A stretch of DNA of 64,000 nucleotides from Gluconobacter potus (GTDB lineage: Bacteria > Pseudomonadota > Alphaproteobacteria > Acetobacterales > Acetobacteraceae): NCBI RefSeq assembly GCF_015244705.1, contig NZ_JABCQF010000007.1:62001-126000 (forward strand), given 5' to 3'. The notes under the pieces are model-generated. The model did no database searches. It was given only the letters and a program-made list of their open reading frames with translations, and was not told where the DNA came from. This document shows positions 1-9,456 of the stretch, piece by piece. Made by a program: the position numbers and the translations under genes. Each line of letters begins with the position of its first letter. The first letter of the stretch is position 1.

Positions 1-1
1 G

Positions 2-157
2 GATCACTTCATCATGCTGGGTGGTGCGCAGTCCATGCGACCTCTCCCGTATTTTACGGAGATCTTCCGGCTGGCGGATGGCTGCGGGTTGCTCCGCAAT
101 CCGGAACTGGCCGTCCGGCGCATGAAGTCGCTTCTGTCGCTCTATGGAGCCGACTGA
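2..157 (+). CDS. C-terminal 51 residues of a DUF993 / dihydrodipicolinate-synthase-like protein (5' end outside window)
   Basis: The frame is open from the left edge to a TGA at 155-157 and shares bases with the next start codon, so the two genes are translationally coupled. The visible residues read DHFIMLGGAQSMRPLPYFTE and end in an Arg/Leu-rich helix. From memory this pattern (a GGxQSxRxLP motif followed by LADxxGLLxxPELA) suits the C-terminus of DUF993 proteins, TIM-barrel lyase-like proteins often encoded beside a sugar-phosphate isomerase. Family assignment rests on that recollection and the neighbour only. Function in the cell is unknown. Confidence 0.55.
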   Translation, partial: DHFIMLGGAQSMRPLPYFTEIFRLADGCGLLRNPELAVRRMKSLLSLYGAD

Positions 158-1014
158 TGCGCGACTTCACCCACGATCATTCCGCGCTGGCCCTGAATAC
201 CGCGACCCTCGGCCATAACATGCCGGGGGCAGGGGCCGGATGGTCCGCCGAACGGACAATCGACGCCTGCGCCGAGCGTGGCATCGGCGGCATCGTCTTC
301 TGGCGTCCGGAACTTCAGGGCCGGGCTTCGGCCATCGGGCAGCACGCCCGGCAGGCCGGAGTGGAGATCGTGGGTCTGTGCCGTTCGCCGTTTCTTGTGG
401 GGCCTCTGGCGCCACACGGACGGCAGGCGGTCGTGGATGATTTCCGTCGTTCCATCGACGAGACCGCCGATCTGGGAGGCAAGATTCTGACCATCGTGGT
501 GGGGGGCGTCGAGCCCGGCACCAAGGGGGTGAGGGAGAGCCTCGATATTGTCACGGACCGTCTGTCGGCAGTGCTGGACTACGCATCCGAACGGGGCGTC
601 AAGCTGGCTCTGGAGCCGCTGCATCCGATGTATGGCGGGGACCGCTCCTGCCTGCCGACACTGCGTGATGCCCTGGATATCTGCGACGTCCTCAATTCCG
701 ACACGCTGGGTGTGGCGGTCGATGTCTATCACGTGTGGTGGGACACCGATCTTCCGCGCCAGCTTGAACGGGCAGGGACGCGCATCATGGGGTTCCATCT
801 GTGTGACTGGCTCGTGCCGACGACGGATTTTCTTCTGGATCGCGGGATGATGGGGGACGGCGTGGCGGATCTGAAAGGTCTCCGCGCGGGTGTGGAACGC
901 GCGGGATATGACGGGTTCTGCGAAGTCGAGATTTTTTCTGCAAACAACTGGTGGAAGCGCGATCCGGCCGAAGTGCTGGATGTGATGATACAGCGCTTCC
1001 GCGATATCTGCTGA
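157..1014 (+). CDS. sugar phosphate isomerase/epimerase family protein (AP-endonuclease-2-like TIM barrel)
   Basis: This 285-residue protein carries features of the xylose-isomerase-like TIM barrel (AP_endonuc_2): a metal-ligand Glu in the segment LALEPLHP near residue 152, the string [11 protein letters not shown] near 188 with Asp and His ligands, and FCEVEIFS near the C-terminus with the last Glu ligand. Members isomerise or epimerise sugars or sugar phosphates in the cytoplasm using a divalent metal. The start at 157 is fixed by its ATGA overlap with the upstream stop. The etf operon follows after 14 bases. The substrate cannot be read from sequence; a role in inositol- or polyol-type sugar breakdown with the upstream DUF993 gene is inferred. 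Confidence 0.8.
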   Translation: MRDFTHDHSALALNTATLGHNMPGAGAGWSAERTIDACAERGIGGIVFWRPELQGRASAIGQHARQAGVEIVGLCRSPFLVGPLAPHGRQAVVDDFRRSIDETADLGGKILTIVVGGVEPGTKGVRESLDIVTDRLSAVLDYASERGVKLALEPLHPMYGGDRSCLPTLRDALDICDVLNSDTLGVAVDVYHVWWDTDLPRQLERAGTRIMGFHLCDWLVPTTDFLLDRGMMGDGVADLKGLRAGVERAGYDGFCEVEIFSANNWWKRDPAEVLDVMIQRFRDIC

Positions 1015-1028
1015 GAACGGAGAGTATC

Positions 1029-1790
1029 ATGAAGATCCTCGTCCCTGTGAAACGGGTCGTCGACTATAACGTCCGCATCCGCGTCCGGCCGGATGGGTCT
1101 GGCGTTGATCTGGCGAACGTCAAGATGTCCATGAACCCCTTTGACGAAATCGCGGTCGAAGAGGCCATTCGTCTCAAGGAAAAGGGCGTGGCGACCGAAG
1201 TGGTCGTCGTCTCCATCGGTGTCGCGCAGGCGAAGGATACGCTGCGGACCGCCCTCGCCATGGGAGCGGACCGCGCCATTCTCGTGACGGCAACGGATGA
1301 TGTGAACGTCGATCTGGAGCCGCTTTCGGTGGCGCAGATCCTGAGCAAGGTCGTGGCAAACGAACAGCCTGGTCTGGTGATCGCGGGCAAGCAGGCGATC
1401 GACAACGACATGAATGCGACCGGCCAGATGCTTGCCGCCCTGCTGGGCTGGGGGCAGGGCACGTTCGCCTCTTCTGTTACGATCGAGGACGGTTCGGCGC
1501 TGGTGACACGTGAAGTCGATGGTGGTCTTCAGACCATCAAGCTGAAGCTTCCGGCCGTGGTGACGACGGACCTGCGTCTCAACGAACCCCGCTATGTGGC
1601 GCTGCCCAACATCATGAAAGCGAAGAAGAAGCCGCTTGAAGAGGTGTCGCTCGACACGCTCGGCGTCGCGGTTCGCTCGCGTCTGACAGTTCTGAAGACG
1701 GTCGAGCCACCGCAGCGCCATGCCGGCGTGAAGGTCGGCTCTGTCGATGAACTGGTGTCGAAACTGAAGAATGAAGCAGGAGTCCTCTGA
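1029..1790 (+). CDS. etfB: electron transfer flavoprotein beta subunit
   Basis: 253 residues, starting [20 protein letters not shown], the characteristic EtfB start. The start at 1029 is preferred over an upstream in-frame ATG at 951 because it has a GGAGA ribosome site 6 bases upstream and does not overlap the isomerase gene. Contains the AMP-binding ETF domain and the recognition-loop region [17 protein letters not shown] near residues 193-209, the Lys-rich segment EtfB proteins use to dock on partner dehydrogenases. With EtfA it carries electrons from FAD dehydrogenases to ETF:quinone oxidoreductase. The stop overlaps the etfA start by one base, so the two subunits are made stoichiometrically. 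No acyl-CoA dehydrogenase lies nearby, so the electron donor is not indicated. Confidence 0.96.
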   Translation: MKILVPVKRVVDYNVRIRVRPDGSGVDLANVKMSMNPFDEIAVEEAIRLKEKGVATEVVVVSIGVAQAKDTLRTALAMGADRAILVTATDDVNVDLEPLSVAQILSKVVANEQPGLVIAGKQAIDNDMNATGQMLAALLGWGQGTFASSVTIEDGSALVTREVDGGLQTIKLKLPAVVTTDLRLNEPRYVALPNIMKAKKKPLEEVSLDTLGVAVRSRLTVLKTVEPPQRHAGVKVGSVDELVSKLKNEAGVL

Positions 1791-2716
1791 TGTCTGTTCT
1801 GCTACTTGCCGAAGTCAATGAAGGGCGTCTGGGAACGGATATTGTCGCCAAGGCCCTGACGGCGGTTGCCACGCTGGGTGACGTGCATGTTCTCGTCACG
1901 GGCGAGAACTGCGCGGCAGCGGCCGACGAGGCGGCGAAACTGGCGGGTGTGTCGAAGGTTCTTCTGGCGGATGATGCATCTCTGGCGCACGGCCTTGCCG
2001 AGCCCGTCAGCACGCTCATCGTCTCGCTGGCCAAAGACTATAGCCACATCGCCGCTGGTGCGACCGCGTTTTCCAAGAACGTCCTGCCGCGCGTTGCTGC
2101 GCTGCTGGATGTGATGGTCCTGTCCGAGGTCACGGCTGTTCAGGACGCGGACACGTTCGAGCGGCCGATTTACGCCGGCAATGCGATCCAGACGATCCGC
2201 TCCTCCGATCCCGTCAAGGTCTTCACGGTCCGCACGGCAGCCTTCACGGCAGCACAGGGCGGCGGAAGTGCCCTTGTCGAAACCGTTAGCGTTCCGGCCG
2301 ATCTCGGCCTGTCGCAGTGGGTCGAGGACAAGACGGTCGCATCCGAACGCCCGGACCTGACATCGGCAAAGATCATCGTGTCTGGTGGACGTGGTCTTGG
2401 CTCGAAGGAAAATTTCGACGCCATTACCACTCTTGCGGACAAGCTGGGTGCTGCGGTTGGCGCAAGCCGCGCGGCGGTAGATGCGGGCTACGCACCCAAT
2501 GACTGGCAAGTCGGACAGACCGGCAAGGTCGTGGCGCCGGACCTCTACATCGCGGTCGGCATCTCGGGCGCCATCCAGCATCTCGCGGGCATGAAGGATT
2601 CCCGTGTCATCGTCGCGATCAACAAGGACGAGGATGCACCGATCTTTCAGGTCGCCGATTACGGGCTGGTCGGGGACCTGTTCACCATCCTGCCCGAACT
2701 GACAGCAAAGATCTGA
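1790..2716 (+). CDS. etfA: electron transfer flavoprotein alpha subunit
   Basis: 308 residues with the usual two-domain EtfA plan. The C-terminal FAD domain shows [15 protein letters not shown] near residues 195-209, [23 protein letters not shown] near 224-246, then [20 protein letters not shown] and [20 protein letters not shown], all signature FAD-binding strings of the family. It binds the FAD of the ETF heterodimer. The one-base stop/start overlap with etfB (TGATG) indicates translational coupling. The ETF:quinone oxidoreductase gene follows after 43 bases. Confidence 0.96.
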   Translation: MSVLLLAEVNEGRLGTDIVAKALTAVATLGDVHVLVTGENCAAAADEAAKLAGVSKVLLADDASLAHGLAEPVSTLIVSLAKDYSHIAAGATAFSKNVLPRVAALLDVMVLSEVTAVQDADTFERPIYAGNAIQTIRSSDPVKVFTVRTAAFTAAQGGGSALVETVSVPADLGLSQWVEDKTVASERPDLTSAKIIVSGGRGLGSKENFDAITTLADKLGAAVGASRAAVDAGYAPNDWQVGQTGKVVAPDLYIAVGISGAIQHLAGMKDSRVIVAINKDEDAPIFQVADYGLVGDLFTILPELTAKI

Positions 2717-2759
2717 CCATGCGCAGCCTCGGTATCACGATCGGAGAGGGAGAAAAGTC

Positions 2760-4409
2760 ATGACGGCGATTGAACGCGAAAGCATGGACTATGACGTCGT
2801 CATCGTCGGTGCCGGACCGGCGGGCCTGTCGGCTGCCATCCGTCTCAAACAGCTTGACCCGGACCTGTCCGTCGTTGTGCTGGACAAGGGTTCCGAGGTT
2901 GGCGCCCACATCCTCTCCGGCGCGATCATTGATCCGTGTGCGCTCAATGTCCTGCTGCCGAAATGGCACGAAATGAACGCGCCGATCACCGTGCCTGTGG
3001 AGACGGACAGTTTCTATGTCCTGGGCGAGAAGGGCCAGACACGTCTTCCCAACTGGCTCATGCCGCCTTTCATGAACAATCACGGCAACTACATCGTTTC
3101 GCTGGGGAATGTCTGCCGCTGGCTTGCCGAAACGGCAGAAGGGCTGGGCGTCGAGATTTTCCCCGGTATGGCGGCCAGTGAGCTTGTGTATGGCGGGAAA
3201 GGCGAAATCCGGGGCGTGGTCGCCGGTGAGTTCGGACGGAACGCGGATGGCACGCCGGGCGAGAATTACGAACCGGGTATGATCCTGGCAGGGAAGTATG
3301 TGCTGATTGCCGAGGGTGTGCGGGGTTCTTTAGCGCTACAGATCATGAGACATTATGGTCTGTCGGATGGCAGGGACCCGCAGAAATTCGGGATTGGCCT
3401 GAAGGAAATCTGGGAAGTGGACCCGGTCCGGCATAAACTTGGCACGGTCGTTCACACGATGGGCTGGCCTTTGGGGCGCAATGCGGGAGGCGGCGCGTTC
3501 ATCTATCATCTGGATAACAATCAGGTCTGTGTCGGGTTTGTCGTGCATCTGAGCTACGAAAATCCCTATCTCGACCCGTATCGGGAGTTCCAGCGTTTCA
3601 AGCATCATCCGCTGATGGCGGGGCTGCTGGAAGGCGGAAAGCGGATCGCCTATGGCGCCCGTGCCATTTCGGAAGGTGGGTGGCAGTCCATTCCAAAGGT
3701 CGTTTTCCCCGGTGGCGCGCTTCTGGGCTGTTCCGCCGGGCTTGTGAATGTTCCGCGGATCAAGGGCAGCCACAATGCCATTTATTCGGGAATGCACGCG
3801 GCAGAGGCTGCTCATGCGGCGATCCGGGGTGGCCGGAGCGGCGATGAACTTACGGCCTATGACACCGTCCTGAGGGAAGGGCCTGTGGGCCGGGATCTCA
3901 AGCTTGTCCGCAACGTCAAACCACTTTGGGAAAAATACGGCCTGGCGGGCGGGATCGTGCTGGGTGGCCTTGATATGTGGACGGCGTCTCTGACTGGGGC
4001 GCCTTTGTTCGGGACAATGCATCATCACAAGACGGATGCGGCAGCGACGGGGAAGGCTGCGGATTTTTCGCCGATTGCCTATCCGAAACCGGATGGGAAG
4101 CTCAGCTTCGACCGGGTGACCAATGTGGCGTTTTCGTTCACCAACCATCACGAGAGCCAGCCCTGTCATCTGAAGCTCAGGAATGCTGACATTCCGATTA
4201 CGGTGAATTTGCCGATCTATGCCGAACCGGCGCAGCGCTATTGCCCGGCGGGGGTTTACGAGATTGTCGAGGACGCGGGGAAACCACGCTTTCAGATCAA
4301 TTTCCAGAACTGCGTGCACTGCAAGACCTGCGACATCAAGGATCCGTCCCAGAATATCGTCTGGACGCCGCCGCAGGGCGGGGACGGACCCAATTACCCG
4401 AATATGTAA
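2760..4409 (+). CDS. electron transfer flavoprotein-ubiquinone oxidoreductase
   Basis: 549 residues. The N-terminal FAD Rossmann motif VIVGAGPAGLSAAIRLKQ begins near residue 14. The middle region has the ETF-QO strings PKVVFPGGALLGCSAGLVNVPRIKG and GMHAAEAA. The C-terminus has the 4Fe-4S cluster Cys set: CPAGVYE, then NCVHCKTCDIKDP and the closing NIVWTPPQGGDGPNYPNM. It oxidises reduced ETF and passes electrons to membrane ubiquinone. A GGAGAGGGAG ribosome site precedes the start. It completes a self-contained etfB-etfA-etfQO electron route. Gluconobacter relies on quinone-linked oxidation, so direct feeding into ubiquinone fits its physiology (inference). Confidence 0.96.
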   Translation: MTAIERESMDYDVVIVGAGPAGLSAAIRLKQLDPDLSVVVLDKGSEVGAHILSGAIIDPCALNVLLPKWHEMNAPITVPVETDSFYVLGEKGQTRLPNWLMPPFMNNHGNYIVSLGNVCRWLAETAEGLGVEIFPGMAASELVYGGKGEIRGVVAGEFGRNADGTPGENYEPGMILAGKYVLIAEGVRGSLALQIMRHYGLSDGRDPQKFGIGLKEIWEVDPVRHKLGTVVHTMGWPLGRNAGGGAFIYHLDNNQVCVGFVVHLSYENPYLDPYREFQRFKHHPLMAGLLEGGKRIAYGARAISEGGWQSIPKVVFPGGALLGCSAGLVNVPRIKGSHNAIYSGMHAAEAAHAAIRGGRSGDELTAYDTVLREGPVGRDLKLVRNVKPLWEKYGLAGGIVLGGLDMWTASLTGAPLFGTMHHHKTDAAATGKAADFSPIAYPKPDGKLSFDRVTNVAFSFTNHHESQPCHLKLRNADIPITVNLPIYAEPAQRYCPAGVYEIVEDAGKPRFQINFQNCVHCKTCDIKDPSQNIVWTPPQGGDGPNYPNM

Positions 4410-4518
4410 AATTTTACAGACCAGATCAAAGTAACGGCATCCATGCAGAACTCGGAATCCATGGCTGCCGAAGTGTTTCTTCCGATCACAGAAGAAGACC
4501 AAGAAAAGGAACACGGTC

Positions 4519-5919
4519 ATGAGTGACGTTGGCGTTGTACAAGGCGTTCCGCGCGTTTCACTCAACGGCAGAAGTGCCCTCGTAGCCACTCTGGCTGCGG
4601 TGGCAGGTCTGATGTTCGGGCTGGACCTGGGTGTCATATCCGGAGCGCTGAAATTCATCGGTATCGAGTTTCAGGTCAATGATTTCGGTAAGGAGTGCAT
4701 TGTCTCAGGCATGATGGTCGGCGCAGCGCTCGGAGCCCTGTTCGGGGGACGGCTGTCTTACATCCTGGGCCGCAAAAAGCTGCTGATCATCTCGGCACTG
4801 CTCTTCATTTCCGGGTCGGCGCTTTGCGCGCTGGCGCCGTCCGTTCCGGTCCTGATCGCGGGCCGTGTGGTCCTTGGACTGGCGATCGGCGTCGCGAGCT
4901 TTACCGCTCCACTTTATATTTCGGAAATTGCGCACCAGCAGCATCGCGGGGCGCTGATTTCCGTCTATCAGCTCATGATCACGGTGGGCATTCTGGTTGC
5001 GTTCATCTCCGATGCGCTTCTGGCCTATTCGGGGTCCTGGCGCTGGATGCTGGGCATCGTGGGCGTTCCGGGTGTTCTGTTCCTCATCGGTGTTCTGTTC
5101 CTGCCGGACAGCCCGCGCTGGCTGGTTCTGCGGGGGCGGCATGACGAGGCGTTCGATGTCCTGCACGGTCTGCGCGGCAATGACACGCATGCCCGTGACG
5201 AGATCGTCGAAATCCGTGAACAGCTTGCCCAGGCTGATGGCGGGTACACGCTTTTCAAGAAGAACCGGAACTTCCGCCGGGCGGTCTATCTGGGCGTGGC
5301 GCTTCAGGCGATCCAGCAGTTCACCGGCATCAATGTGGTCATGTACTACGCGCCCCACATCTTCGAGATGGCAGGTTTCGGCACAAGTGCCGCCCTGTGG
5401 GGCACGGTGATCGTGGGTCTGGTCAATGTGCTCTCCACGTTCATCGCTATTGGATATGTCGATCGCTGGGGCCGGCGGCCCATGCTGATCGCGGGCTTCA
5501 TCATGATGGCGCTCGGCATGTTTACAGTCGGAATTCTTCTGTATTTCGGCACGGGCAACAGCGATCTGGCGCGTTACGCGGCTGTTGCGATGCTGCTGTG
5601 CTTCATCGTCGGTTTTGCTTTTTCCGCCGGGCCGCTGGTGTGGATCCTGTGCTCCGAAGTGCAGCCCATGAAGGGGCGTGACTTCGGCATCGGGTGCTCG
5701 ACCTTCACCAACTGGGGCACCAACATGATTGTTGGTCTGACCTTCCTCTCGCTCCTGACGACGCTGGGAAGCGCTCAGACCTTCTGGCTCTACGCCCTGC
5801 TCAATCTCATCTTCATTTTCGTGACGATGAAGTTCGTCCCGGAAACCCGCGGTGTGTCGCTTGAACAGATCGAGCGGAATCTCATGGCCGGCAAGCCCCT
5901 CAATCGCATCGGCCTGTAA
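4519..5919 (+). CDS. MFS sugar porter family transporter (GalP/XylE-like sugar:H+ symporter)
   Basis: 466 residues with 12 predicted membrane segments. Sugar-porter signatures are visible: GLDLGVISGAL in helix 1, GRRPMLIAGF (motif A repeat) after helix 8, LPDSPRWLVLRGR at the start of the central loop, QQFTGINVVMYYAP in helix 7 (the substrate-binding QQxxGxN), and a closing VPETRGVSLEQIE. Such proteins import hexoses or pentoses with protons across the inner membrane. The GAPDH gene begins 68 bases downstream on the same strand, suggesting joint expression for cytoplasmic sugar use. The exact sugar is not resolvable. Confidence 0.92.
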   Translation: MSDVGVVQGVPRVSLNGRSALVATLAAVAGLMFGLDLGVISGALKFIGIEFQVNDFGKECIVSGMMVGAALGALFGGRLSYILGRKKLLIISALLFISGSALCALAPSVPVLIAGRVVLGLAIGVASFTAPLYISEIAHQQHRGALISVYQLMITVGILVAFISDALLAYSGSWRWMLGIVGVPGVLFLIGVLFLPDSPRWLVLRGRHDEAFDVLHGLRGNDTHARDEIVEIREQLAQADGGYTLFKKNRNFRRAVYLGVALQAIQQFTGINVVMYYAPHIFEMAGFGTSAALWGTVIVGLVNVLSTFIAIGYVDRWGRRPMLIAGFIMMALGMFTVGILLYFGTGNSDLARYAAVAMLLCFIVGFAFSAGPLVWILCSEVQPMKGRDFGIGCSTFTNWGTNMIVGLTFLSLLTTLGSAQTFWLYALLNLIFIFVTMKFVPETRGVSLEQIERNLMAGKPLNRIGL

Positions 5920-5987
5920 GCGCAGGCCTTCCCCTCATTCACAAAAGGACAGGCCCTGACATCGGGGCATCAAACGGAGACAGTATC

Positions 5988-7007
5988 GTGGCAGTCAAGA
6001 TCGGGATCAATGGATTTGGACGTATCGGACGTCTGACCTTGAGAAGTATTATCGAGAGCGGACGGACTGACATTGTTCCTGTTGTCATTAATGGTCCAGG
6101 CAGTGTCGAGGACAAGGTTCACATGCTGGTCTATGACAGCATCCACGGAAGGTTCCCGGGGAAAGTCCATCTTGAAGGCGATCAGTTGACGATCGAAGCG
6201 CATGGCCGGAGTTACGGACCGATCCGTATTTCCTCGGAGCGTGAGCCGGGGGCGGTTGCGCTCGATGGCGTGGATGTCGTCATGGAGTGCTCCGGGCTCT
6301 TTACGTCGAAACAGGCTGTGCAGCCCCTGTTGCAGGCGGGAGCACGAAAGGTTCTCGTCTCCGCTCCGGCAAGTGATGCGGATGCGACGATCGTGTATGG
6401 CGTGAACAATGATGCGCTCAAACCGGACATGACGGTTGTCTCGAATGGGTCGTGCACGACAAACTGTCTGGCGCCGCTGGTCAAGGTGGCGGACGAGGCG
6501 TTCGGCGTCGAATGCGGTTACATGCTGACGGTTCATTCCTATACGGGCGATCAGCAGATCGTGGATCGCAGGCATCGTGACCTGAGGCGCGCACGGGCGG
6601 CCGGTCAGAACATGGTCCCGACGTCCACGGGTGCCGCCAAGGCGATCGGTCTTGTCCTGCCGCATCTCAAGGGACGGCTGGTCGGATCGTCGCTTCGGGT
6701 GCCGACACCGAATGTCTCGATGGTGTCGCTCGATTTCGTGCCGTCGCGTGCTCCGTCATCGGTAGATGACATCAACGCGGCCTTTCATGAGGCGTCCGTG
6801 GGCGCTCTTGCGGGCGTTCTGGACTACAGCGATGGCATGCTCGTTAGCAGCGATTTCAATCATAGCGCTGCGTCCTCCAGTTTCGATGCGACGCAGACGG
6901 CGCTCATCCGGAATGGTGAGATGATCCATATCTGCAGCTGGTATGACAATGAATGGGGCTTCTCCAACAGAATGATCGATACCGCGGTTCTCATGGGGAG
7001 CCTGTAA
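5988..7007 (+). CDS. gap: type I glyceraldehyde-3-phosphate dehydrogenase
   Basis: 339 residues starting at a GTG with a GGAG ribosome site 8 bases upstream. The N-terminal dinucleotide fold starts VKIGINGFGRIGR; the catalytic cysteine lies in SNGSCTTNCLAP and the His partner follows in the usual region near VHSYTGDQQ; the C-terminus has SWYDNEWGFSNRM. It oxidatively phosphorylates glyceraldehyde 3-phosphate. One residue stands out: the strand-2 end reads VINGPG (Gly36), where NAD-specific bacterial enzymes normally have Asp (IND), the residue that holds the adenosine ribose. That suggests NADP use or dual specificity. An erythrose-4-phosphate dehydrogenase is a less likely alternative. Confidence 0.93.
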   Translation: MAVKIGINGFGRIGRLTLRSIIESGRTDIVPVVINGPGSVEDKVHMLVYDSIHGRFPGKVHLEGDQLTIEAHGRSYGPIRISSEREPGAVALDGVDVVMECSGLFTSKQAVQPLLQAGARKVLVSAPASDADATIVYGVNNDALKPDMTVVSNGSCTTNCLAPLVKVADEAFGVECGYMLTVHSYTGDQQIVDRRHRDLRRARAAGQNMVPTSTGAAKAIGLVLPHLKGRLVGSSLRVPTPNVSMVSLDFVPSRAPSSVDDINAAFHEASVGALAGVLDYSDGMLVSSDFNHSAASSSFDATQTALIRNGEMIHICSWYDNEWGFSNRMIDTAVLMGSL

Positions 7008-7092
7008 GGGCGGCAGGGTGGTCGATCTCGTCGTCCGAGTTGCTTCGACAGGCATTATGGCAGACGGTTCTTCCGGTGCCTGAGAGGCAGGG

Positions 7093-7827
7093 ATGAGAGG
7101 TCGGTCCATGATGCAACAGGATGTTCCAGTCCATTTTGCGACTGCCATATCGTCGGAGCTTCAGGAAAAAGTCCTGAATGCTCCGCAGTTTTCAGGCTGG
7201 ATCGCAAAGACCCGGTCCAGTTTCGATCTCCGCTCGGTTCTTGTCCGTGATGTGCTGATGTTCGGCTCGCGCGTCGGTTTCGTTGTTGTTGAGGCCGATG
7301 CGTGGAACGAAGGGGCGAAAATGCCCTGCTTTGCCGTGCTTCGGGACCCGACGGTTTCCATCATGCCGGTCGTGACCGTGAAGGAGGCTCCGGACGAGCG
7401 CTATGTCGTCCTGGTGCGTGAGGCGCGGCTTCCGGTCGGGCAGATGGTGACGGCTTTACCGGCCGGCGTGATTGACGGGGAGGCCGCTGAAATTGCCGCT
7501 CTGCGCGAACTGCGGGAGGAGACGGGGCTGAACCTCACAGCAGGAAGGCCCTACAGACTGCGTGAGACGCCGGTGTTTCTGTCGCCCGGTGGAAGCAGCG
7601 AAGAGATGATGCTCTATGCCGTGGACATCATTCTTACACGGGCGGAAATGGACGGGCTGCTTGATCGGAAGGGTGGGCTGGCTAACGAGCATGAGCACAC
7701 GACAGTCTGTGTCGTCCCGCTGAAGGACATGCCGCGTCATACGCCGAATGTTCATTGTCTGCTGAGCTGGCATCTGTACCAGCAGCATTGTGCGGATCTG
7801 AAATCCGCACAATGCTCCAGGAGCTGA
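7093..7827 (+). CDS. Nudix hydrolase, ADP-sugar pyrophosphatase-like
   Basis: 244 residues. The Nudix signature lies near residues 124-147 and ends in RELREETGL. It is preceded by LPAGVIDGE, which is one residue shorter than the common PAGLIDPGE loop of ADP-ribose pyrophosphatases, so the Gly-to-Glu spacing of the box is atypical. Downstream FLSPGGSSEEMMLYAVDI matches the ADPRase-type core that contacts substrate. The enzyme would hydrolyse a nucleoside-diphosphate sugar in the cytoplasm using Mg2+. An ATG at 7108 with GAGAGG upstream is an equally good start. The last codons form half of a strong hairpin shared with the end of the convergent phosphate transporter. Confidence 0.85.
   Translation: MRGRSMMQQDVPVHFATAISSELQEKVLNAPQFSGWIAKTRSSFDLRSVLVRDVLMFGSRVGFVVVEADAWNEGAKMPCFAVLRDPTVSIMPVVTVKEAPDERYVVLVREARLPVGQMVTALPAGVIDGEAAEIAALRELREETGLNLTAGRPYRLRETPVFLSPGGSSEEMMLYAVDIILTRAEMDGLLDRKGGLANEHEHTTVCVVPLKDMPRHTPNVHCLLSWHLYQQHCADLKSAQCSRS
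7784..7816. terminator. perfect 14-bp hairpin at the junction of two convergent genes
   Basis: AGCATTGTGCGGAT and its exact reverse complement flank a 5-base loop. The hairpin lies wholly inside the last codons of the Nudix gene and 11 bases from the stop of the convergent phosphate transporter gene. There is no T-run on either side, so it may act as an RNA 3'-end stabiliser or a Rho-assisted bidirectional terminator rather than a classic intrinsic one. Confidence 0.6.
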
Positions 7828-9456
7828 TCAGAAGATCTGACGGAACAGGACGTACAGGATCCCTGCAATTGCCATGGCGGCGGGCAGGGTCGTAACCCAG
7901 GCCAGCGCCATGGAGCGCAGTGTCCCGAGCTGAACGCCCGAGCCGTTGGCGGCCATGGTTCCGGCGACGCCGCTGGACAGGATATGCGTGGTGGAGACGG
8001 GCAGGCCATAGCCTTCGGCAAGGCCAATGGTCGTCATGGCCACGATTTCGGCCGATGCGCCCTCGGCGTAGGTCATGTGGGTCTTGCCGATCTTTTCACC
8101 GACCGTCACGACGATGCGCTTCCATCCGACCATCGTGCCAAGGCCCAGGGCAATGGCGACGGAGACCTTAACCCAGAGCGGGATGAAACGGGTGCCGTGA
8201 TACAGTTCGGACTGGAAGGATTTGAGGGACTTTTTTTCCGCAGGCGTAAAGTCCTGAGCTTCTCCCATGACGCGGATGGCGTCAGCGACCAGATACATGT
8301 CCGTACGGACGTTCGGGACGGCGGCGGCAGGGACGGCCTTCATGGAGCCGTAGGTCTTGACCGAGGTGGAGATATCGTCGCTGAGGACGGCCAGGGCGTC
8401 ATAGGTTTCGGGAGACGCGATGGATTTGGCGCGCAGACCTGCACCGACGATCTCGCGGGCATTTTCGGCCGTCAGCGCCGTGGACTGGTTCGGGACGTGG
8501 GTGAGGAAGATCTTTTCGGCTTCGGCAGAAGACTGGATAAAGGCCGGCATGGCGCTCTCGGGCATCGCCCGGTTCAGCGCGTAGGCCGTGGGGGCCGCGC
8601 CGATCAGGATCAGCATGATCAGGCCCATGCCTTTCTGTCCGTCATTGCCGCCATGGGAGAACGAGACGCCCGTGCAGGTGAAGATCAGCAGCGCGCGGAT
8701 CCACAGCGGCGGCGGAGTGTCGCCCTCAGGAGCCTGATAGAGCGCCTTGTTGCGGACCAGAAGCTTCATGACGAGAAGCAGCAGCCCGGCCATGACGAAC
8801 CCGCAGATGGGACTGAACAGTAGCGCGGAGAAGACTTTCTCAACCTGCCCCCAGTCAACGCCCTGCGTTGCGGCACCGGCGGGGGACATCAGCTGGTTGG
8901 CCAGACCGACACCCATGATCGAGCCGACGAGAGCGTGCGACGAACTGTTGGGGATACCGAAGGCCCAGGTGACGAGGTTCCAGACGATGGCCGCGATGAG
9001 CAGGGCGAAGATCATGGCGTAGCCCGCGCTGCTTCCGGCCTGAAGGATCAGTTCCACTGGCAGGAGCGTCACGATGCTGTAGGCCACGGCGCCGGTGGAG
9101 AGTGCGACGCCAAGGAAGTTCCAGAAACCGGACCAGATGACGGCCACGAGCGGCGGCAGACTGCGGGTATAGATAACGGTTGCGACCGCGTTGGCCGTGT
9201 CATGGAAGCCATTAACGAACTCAAAGGCCAGCGCGATGACCAGGGCAATGCCGAGCATCACGAATGTACCCGTCGCCAGGGCGCCTTCACCGACCGAATG
9301 CATGTCCTGAAGGATGCTGAAGGCGGCAAATCCCAGTGCGCCGATCAGCACGATGAAGAAAAGTATGACGTGAAGGGGCTTGTTGCCTCCATTCATGTCG
9401 GGGCGCGACGGGGTCGGGATCTCCGCGCGGGAGCCTATGGTCGTTTCAGACATCAC
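7828..9456 (-). CDS. inorganic phosphate transporter, PiT family
   Basis: 542 residues with about 10-12 membrane helices. The family repeats appear as FEFVNGFHDTANAVATVIYTRSL (residues about 78-100, GFHDTANA signature) and again as FTCTGVSFSHGGNDGQKGMGL in the second half. A long soluble loop of roughly 130 residues (around 290-430) lies before the C-terminal helices, longer than in E. coli PitA. It takes up phosphate, probably as metal-phosphate, with protons. It faces away from the ATPase operon, sharing a 304-base intergenic region, and its end converges on the Nudix gene. Confidence 0.93.
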   Translation of the reverse strand: MMSETTIGSRAEIPTPSRPDMNGGNKPLHVILFFIVLIGALGFAAFSILQDMHSVGEGALATGTFVMLGIALVIALAFEFVNGFHDTANAVATVIYTRSLPPLVAVIWSGFWNFLGVALSTGAVAYSIVTLLPVELILQAGSSAGYAMIFALLIAAIVWNLVTWAFGIPNSSSHALVGSIMGVGLANQLMSPAGAATQGVDWGQVEKVFSALLFSPICGFVMAGLLLLVMKLLVRNKALYQAPEGDTPPPLWIRALLIFTCTGVSFSHGGNDGQKGMGLIMLILIGAAPTAYALNRAMPESAMPAFIQSSAEAEKIFLTHVPNQSTALTAENAREIVGAGLRAKSIASPETYDALAVLSDDISTSVKTYGSMKAVPAAAVPNVRTDMYLVADAIRVMGEAQDFTPAEKKSLKSFQSELYHGTRFIPLWVKVSVAIALGLGTMVGWKRIVVTVGEKIGKTHMTYAEGASAEIVAMTTIGLAEGYGLPVSTTHILSSGVAGTMAANGSGVQLGTLRSMALAWVTTLPAAMAIAGILYVLFRQIF

